Shown here: positions 60,425 to 64,000 of the stretch, piece by piece
How positions within the stretch are numbered: position 1 is the stretch's first letter
Layout of the letters: the number at the start of each line of letters is the position of its first letter
Assembly: GCA_026415315.1 (NCBI GenBank)
Contig: JAOAHI010000004.1
Location: 45,385-109,384 of the forward strand
DNA length: 64,000 bases
Direction: 5' to 3'
Source of the DNA: Methylohalobius sp.
Lineage (GTDB): Bacteria > Pseudomonadota > Gammaproteobacteria > Methylococcales > Methylothermaceae
The notes under the pieces: model-generated
The model's database searches: none
Seen by the model: the letters and a program-made list of their open reading frames with translations, nothing else
What the model was told of the DNA's origin: nothing
Made by a program: the position numbers and the translations under genes

Positions 60425-63005
60425 TCAACTCTTCCAGTTCTGGCAAGCAGACGCCGCATTTGCGGCCAGCTCCCAAGCGTTCGCCTACGGCTTGCAGATT
60501 CCCTGACTCCGCCAATACTTGGCGTACGCTGGCTTCGCTAACGTTAAAGCAAGCGCACACCGTGCGCTCGCAGGTGGCGGGATAAGGTGCAACTGCGATC
60601 GCTTGCGCCGGTGAATCGAGCTGGGCTAAATGAAATAAAGCGACAATGGGGGCACGCGCCGGAAGGCTTGGATCTTGAGCCAGGCAAAGATAGGCATGCA
60701 GGCGCCCGCGGCGCACCAAGGCAGCGCGATACCAACCTTTAAAGCCGTCGCGGTACTCGATCCACGCCCCCGGACCCAATAAGTCTTGCCAAGCGATGTG
60801 CTGATTGCCGGCTAGCTCGTAGCGCCAGATACCAAAATCCGCCCGCAGGCACGTCCAATATTCCAGTGGCCATCGAGCTACTTCCAGCTTGTCGCGGCAA
60901 AGCACGAACCCATACCACGCGCACACAAGCGGTGTGACTTGCACCGGCGCGTGTTTGAATTCCGGTTGGCCGGAAATCGGGTCGGTGATCGCCGGCACGA
61001 GGTCGTTGACCCAGGCGCTTTTGGCAAACGCGCCGTTCCAGTGCATGGGAACAAAGACACTACCGCGCCGCTGGTTAGCCGACACCCGCACTCGAGCGAT
61101 GATCCGGCGCTGGGTGAGGCCAGTGATTTGTGCCAATCCTCCCTCTTTTAAGCCAAAAGCGAGCGCATCATGGGGGTTAAGTTCAACGTAAGGTTCTGGA
61201 TCGTGCCGGCAAAGAGTGGGCGAAGCGCCGGTGCGCGTCAAAGTGTGCCAGTGGTCGCGCACCCGGCCGGTGTTGAGCACGAGCGGATAAGCGGAGGTCG
61301 GTTTGTTGACCGGCCCTCGGGGCCAGACTGCGACAAAGCGCGCTTTGCCATCGGCGGTGGGAAAGCGGCGATTTTGGAACAGGCGCTTGGTCCCAGCCGG
61401 GTGCTCGGCCGTTACCGGCCAAGGTGTGGGAGCTAAGGTGTCGTAGTGGCTTTGCGTTAAGGTAGCCAAAGCGCTTAAATCGAACAAGCGGCGACCTTGA
61501 TTTAAGCCCGACAAAGCAGCGTGCTCGCGAAAGATCTCCACTGGCGAGGCATAGGCAAAAGCATGGCCAAAGCCCATGGCGCGGGCAACTTGGCACAAAA
61601 TCCACCAATCCGGTTTGGCCGCACCGGGTGCTGCCCGAAACGAGCGCTGACGCGAGATCAGGCGCACTGAGTTGGTCACAGTGCCGGCCTTTTCGCTCCA
61701 AGCCGCTGCCGGAAGCAATACATCCGCAAACCTAGCCGTGTCCGTCGTGGCCACGCAGTCGGAGACGACGAGGAATTCACATTTTTCTAGGGCATGCCGG
61801 ACTGTTTCGGCTTCTGGCAGGCTGACGGCCGGATTCGTCGCCATGATCCACAGCGCGCGGATCCGGCCTTGGCCAATAGCCTCAAATAATTCGACGGCTT
61901 TCAGCCCGGGGCGTTGGGCAACAGCAGGAGTCTTCCAAAACCTTTGCACCTTCTCTAGCTCGTCTGGGTTATCCAGTTCCATATGCGCGGCCAACTGATT
62001 GGCCAAAGCGCCGACTTCCCGCCCGCCCATAGCATTGGGTTGGCCAGTCAAGGACAAAGGCCCACAACCTTCGCGGCCGATGCGGCCGGTGATGAGGTGG
62101 CAGTTGATCAACGCGTTGATCTTGTCGGTACCGCTGGAAGATTGGTTAAGCCCTTGCGAGTACAGACTCACGACACGGGAGCTCGCAGCAAACTGGCGAT
62201 AGAAAGTTCGCACCGCACCCTCAGCCAAACCACAAGCTGAGGCCACAGAGGATATATTCGGCGCCGTGGCTTTGGCGGCTTCTAAAGCTTCTTTCAAGCC
62301 GCGCGTGTGTTGTTCGACAAACTGCCCATCGACGACGTTGTGCTCGTACAGATAGAGCAACAAGCCATTGAACAGAATGGCATCGCTGCCGGGAGTCACA
62401 GGCAGATGCAAAGAAGCGCTGGCCGCGGTGTAGGTACGGCGTGGGTCGATGACGACCAGATAGGGATTGGCTTGCTGCAGGCGGCGAAACAGCACCGGAT
62501 GACACCAGGCTAGATTGCTGCCAACCACGACCACCATCTCCGCTAATTCTAAGTCTTCGTAACAAGTCGGCACCACGTCCTCACCAAAGGCACGCTTGTG
62601 CGCCGCCACCGCCGAAGCCATGCACAAGCGCGAGTTAGTATCGATGTTGGCGCTGCCAAGAAAGCCCTTCATCAGCTTGTTGGCCACATAGTAGTCTTCT
62701 GTCAGCAATTGGCCGGAGACATAAAAAGCGATGCTGTCGGGGCCGTGGCGGGAAAGGGTGCGTTTTAACCTTTCGGCCACCGTGTGAATGGCTTGATGCC
62801 ACGACGCGGTCTGCCCGCCGATTTGGGGATAAAGCAGGCGCCCTGGCAGCTCTAGAGTTTCAGCTAATGCATAGCCTTTGCTGCATAGGCGCCCCAAGTT
62901 GGCAGGATGGGAGCAATCGCCGCTGGCATTAAAACCTTCACCCGCAGTGATCTGAACACCACAGCCGACACCGCAGTATGGGCAGGTGGTTGCGATAAGG
63001 GACAT
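60396..63005 (-). CDS. nasA: Assimilatory nitrate reductase catalytic subunit
   Basis: An 869-residue molybdoenzyme that reduces nitrate to nitrite in the cytosol. N-terminal [4Fe-4S] ligands are Cys8, Cys11, Cys15 and Cys41 (CPYCGVGC, RLCSKG). Moco motifs include DTNSRLCMASAVAAHKRAFG and GREVGALANQLAAHM-type residues. After the molybdopterin-dinucleotide-binding domain (to about 720) the C-terminus carries a BFD-like [2Fe-2S] domain with VCACFNVS and KCGVCLPEL. The electron donor is not encoded nearby. No ribosome site is evident before the ATG at 63005. Confidence 0.95.
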   Translation of the reverse strand: MSLIATTCPYCGVGCGVQITAGEGFNASGDCSHPANLGRLCSKGYALAETLELPGRLLYPQIGGQTASWHQAIHTVAERLKRTLSRHGPDSIAFYVSGQLLTEDYYVANKLMKGFLGSANIDTNSRLCMASAVAAHKRAFGEDVVPTCYEDLELAEMVVVVGSNLAWCHPVLFRRLQQANPYLVVIDPRRTYTAASASLHLPVTPGSDAILFNGLLLYLYEHNVVDGQFVEQHTRGLKEALEAAKATAPNISSVASACGLAEGAVRTFYRQFAASSRVVSLYSQGLNQSSSGTDKINALINCHLITGRIGREGCGPLSLTGQPNAMGGREVGALANQLAAHMELDNPDELEKVQRFWKTPAVAQRPGLKAVELFEAIGQGRIRALWIMATNPAVSLPEAETVRHALEKCEFLVVSDCVATTDTARFADVLLPAAAWSEKAGTVTNSVRLISRQRSFRAAPGAAKPDWWILCQVARAMGFGHAFAYASPVEIFREHAALSGLNQGRRLFDLSALATLTQSHYDTLAPTPWPVTAEHPAGTKRLFQNRRFPTADGKARFVAVWPRGPVNKPTSAYPLVLNTGRVRDHWHTLTRTGASPTLCRHDPEPYVELNPHDALAFGLKEGGLAQITGLTQRRIIARVRVSANQRRGSVFVPMHWNGAFAKSAWVNDLVPAITDPISGQPEFKHAPVQVTPLVCAWYGFVLCRDKLEVARWPLEYWTCLRADFGIWRYELAGNQHIAWQDLLGPGAWIEYRDGFKGWYRAALVRRGRLHAYLCLAQDPSLPARAPIVALFHLAQLDSPAQAIAVAPYPATCERTVCACFNVSEASVRQVLAESGNLQAVGERLGAGRKCGVCLPELEELITQTSVQRR

Positions 63006-63016
63006 ATTGAATTTTA

Positions 63017-63032
63017 AGCACTATTCATGCCA
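63017..63032 (-). promoter_or_regulatory. Sigma-54-like promoter immediately upstream of nasA
   Basis: The minus strand reads TGGCATGAATAGTGCT, with invariant GG and GC at the right spacing and good agreement elsewhere. The predicted start (about 63006) falls at the nasA start codon itself, so transcription from here would give a leaderless message, in line with the missing ribosome-binding site. That is unusual and lowers confidence. Confidence 0.45.
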
Positions 63033-63244
63033 ACCTTTGCTTAGGCTATAGACCGTCTGCGTTCTTTATATCTTTGCACCAAGGCAGGGCAGGTTTTGCA
63101 TTTTTAAGCCGCAAATTGAAAAATCGCTTTTTTGCCACAGCGAAATTCCTAAGTCGAAGAAGCAATAAGCCGTCACAATAAAGAAGAACAAAAGCAACAA
63201 TAGCGAATCTAATTTGCTGAGCGTAATCGCACGAGGAGGTAACT

Positions 63245-63967
63245 ATGAAACTCCAGGCCAAAATCGCAATCATCACCGGCGTTAGCCGCGATGGTCAGAT
63301 CGGCCAGGCCGTGGCTCAGGAATTTGCCCGCGAGGGGGCAAGACTGGTGCTCTCGGCACGCAATGCTTCCAACCTTGAAGCTCGCGCTAAAGAGGTGCAA
63401 GCGTTAGGGGCGGAGGTATTGACCGTGGTCGCCGACTTGACTCAAGCGTCCCAAGTCGAAAACTTGATTCAACAAGCTAAAACCCGCTTCGGCCGGATCG
63501 ACATCCTAGTGAACTTGGCTGGAGGATTGAGCCGGGTCAAACCGGCTGCTGAGCACAGCCTTGAGGATTGGAATACGGAATTGAACAACAACTTGCTTAC
63601 TGCGTTTTTATGTTCTAAGGCGGTGTTTAAAACGATGCAAGATCAAGGAGGCGGAGTGATTCTTAACTTCGCCCGCGCAGGCTTAGCTCACGCACGGATG
63701 GTTGCCTACAACTGCGCCAAAGCAGGCATCGAGGCGCTCACGCGCACCTTCGCCATCGAAGGGCGAAAGCACAACATCCGAGTCAATGCGGTCGCCCCTG
63801 GCTTGGTTGATACCCGGGACAACATCGAATCGATGAAACCGACTTCAGAAGATTTGGCCAAATGGGTCAAGCGCGAGGAAGTCGCTAGGGTGGTAACGTT
63901 CTTGGCTTCTGATGAGGCGTCCGGAATTCAGGGACAAGTAATCGAGATACCGGGTAAGTTGTTTTGA
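63245..63967 (+). CDS. SDR family oxidoreductase
   Basis: A 240-residue classical short-chain dehydrogenase/reductase. The cofactor loop is ITGVSRDGQIGQA and LVNLAGG stands for the NNAG motif. The active-site Tyr and Lys are in AYNCAKAG, but the usual Ser about 13 residues earlier is absent: ILNFARAGLAHARM has no Ser. RVNAVAPGLVDT and the C-terminal ASGIQGQVIEIPG are typical. The substrate is unknown. A strong GAGGAGG precedes the ATG. It reads divergently from nasA. Confidence 0.85.
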   Translation: MKLQAKIAIITGVSRDGQIGQAVAQEFAREGARLVLSARNASNLEARAKEVQALGAEVLTVVADLTQASQVENLIQQAKTRFGRIDILVNLAGGLSRVKPAAEHSLEDWNTELNNNLLTAFLCSKAVFKTMQDQGGGVILNFARAGLAHARMVAYNCAKAGIEALTRTFAIEGRKHNIRVNAVAPGLVDTRDNIESMKPTSEDLAKWVKREEVARVVTFLASDEASGIQGQVIEIPGKLF

Positions 63968-64000
63968 CCAGCGTTCCTTTTTGCTTGATCACAAAGAGGG

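Overview
The window looks like a chromosome segment of an aerobic gram-negative proteobacterial methylotroph, probably a gammaproteobacterium. The type IV pilus genes (pilC, pilD, pilS-pilR), the coaBC-dut-algC-argB block known from Pseudomonas-like genomes, DjlA, a YajQ-family protein and RmuC point that way. Two complete gene sets for C1 transfer on methanofuran/tetrahydromethanopterin-type carriers point to methylotrophy. The taxonomic placement is inference from gene content; no rRNA gene is present.

Layout. 1-3192: type IV pilus and cofactor genes (pilC 3' part, pilD, coaE, hemW). 3193-14753: pyrimidine, arginine, CoA and purine genes, repair and chaperone genes, including a frameshifted argB and an AlgC homologue with damaged active-site loops. 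14831-17153: a TPM/YgcG/LemA membrane cluster. 17209-26348: housekeeping (epimerase, rmuC, uvrA, HupE/UreJ, MFS exporter, ssb, hemolysin-III family). 26345-30856: three secreted phosphatase-type genes (PhoX, PhoD, calcineurin-like). 30957-38710: an ABC-2 exporter, a PilZ protein, sucCD and pilSR.

38776-50401 is the most interesting part. Eight minus-strand genes in the order B-A-D-C-B-A-D-C encode two paralogous formyltransferase/hydrolase (Fhc/Fwd) complexes. The promoter-distal set is a normal bacterial Fhc set: its B subunit has lost the Fe-S and metal ligands, so it should only hydrolyse the formyl group. The promoter-proximal set has a B subunit that keeps the archaeal FwdB residues: four Cys for a [4Fe-4S] cluster, and a Cys-His pair at residues 118-119 for Mo/W. 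Divergent from it, across a 138-bp intergenic region, is a 716-residue fusion of an archaeal-type FwdD molybdopterin-binding domain to a complete CysJ-like NADPH diflavin reductase. I infer a redox-active formylmethanofuran (or methylofuran) dehydrogenase that passes electrons to NADP+, in place of the polyferredoxin used by methanogens. This is my candidate for a previously undescribed system.

50451-63005: a tRNA-Arg(CCU), then a nitrate assimilation region: a nitrate ABC transporter with a co-oriented porin, a broken NasT-type ANTAR antiterminator gene, nirB-nirD with a translationally coupled degenerate PhzF-fold protein, and nasA. A good sigma-54 -24/-12 site followed by a hexaloop RNA hairpin precedes nrtA, and a second sigma-54 site lies next to the nasA start. 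An SDR oxidoreductase closes the window. NasA and the putative Fwd complex would both need bis-pterin Mo/W cofactor.
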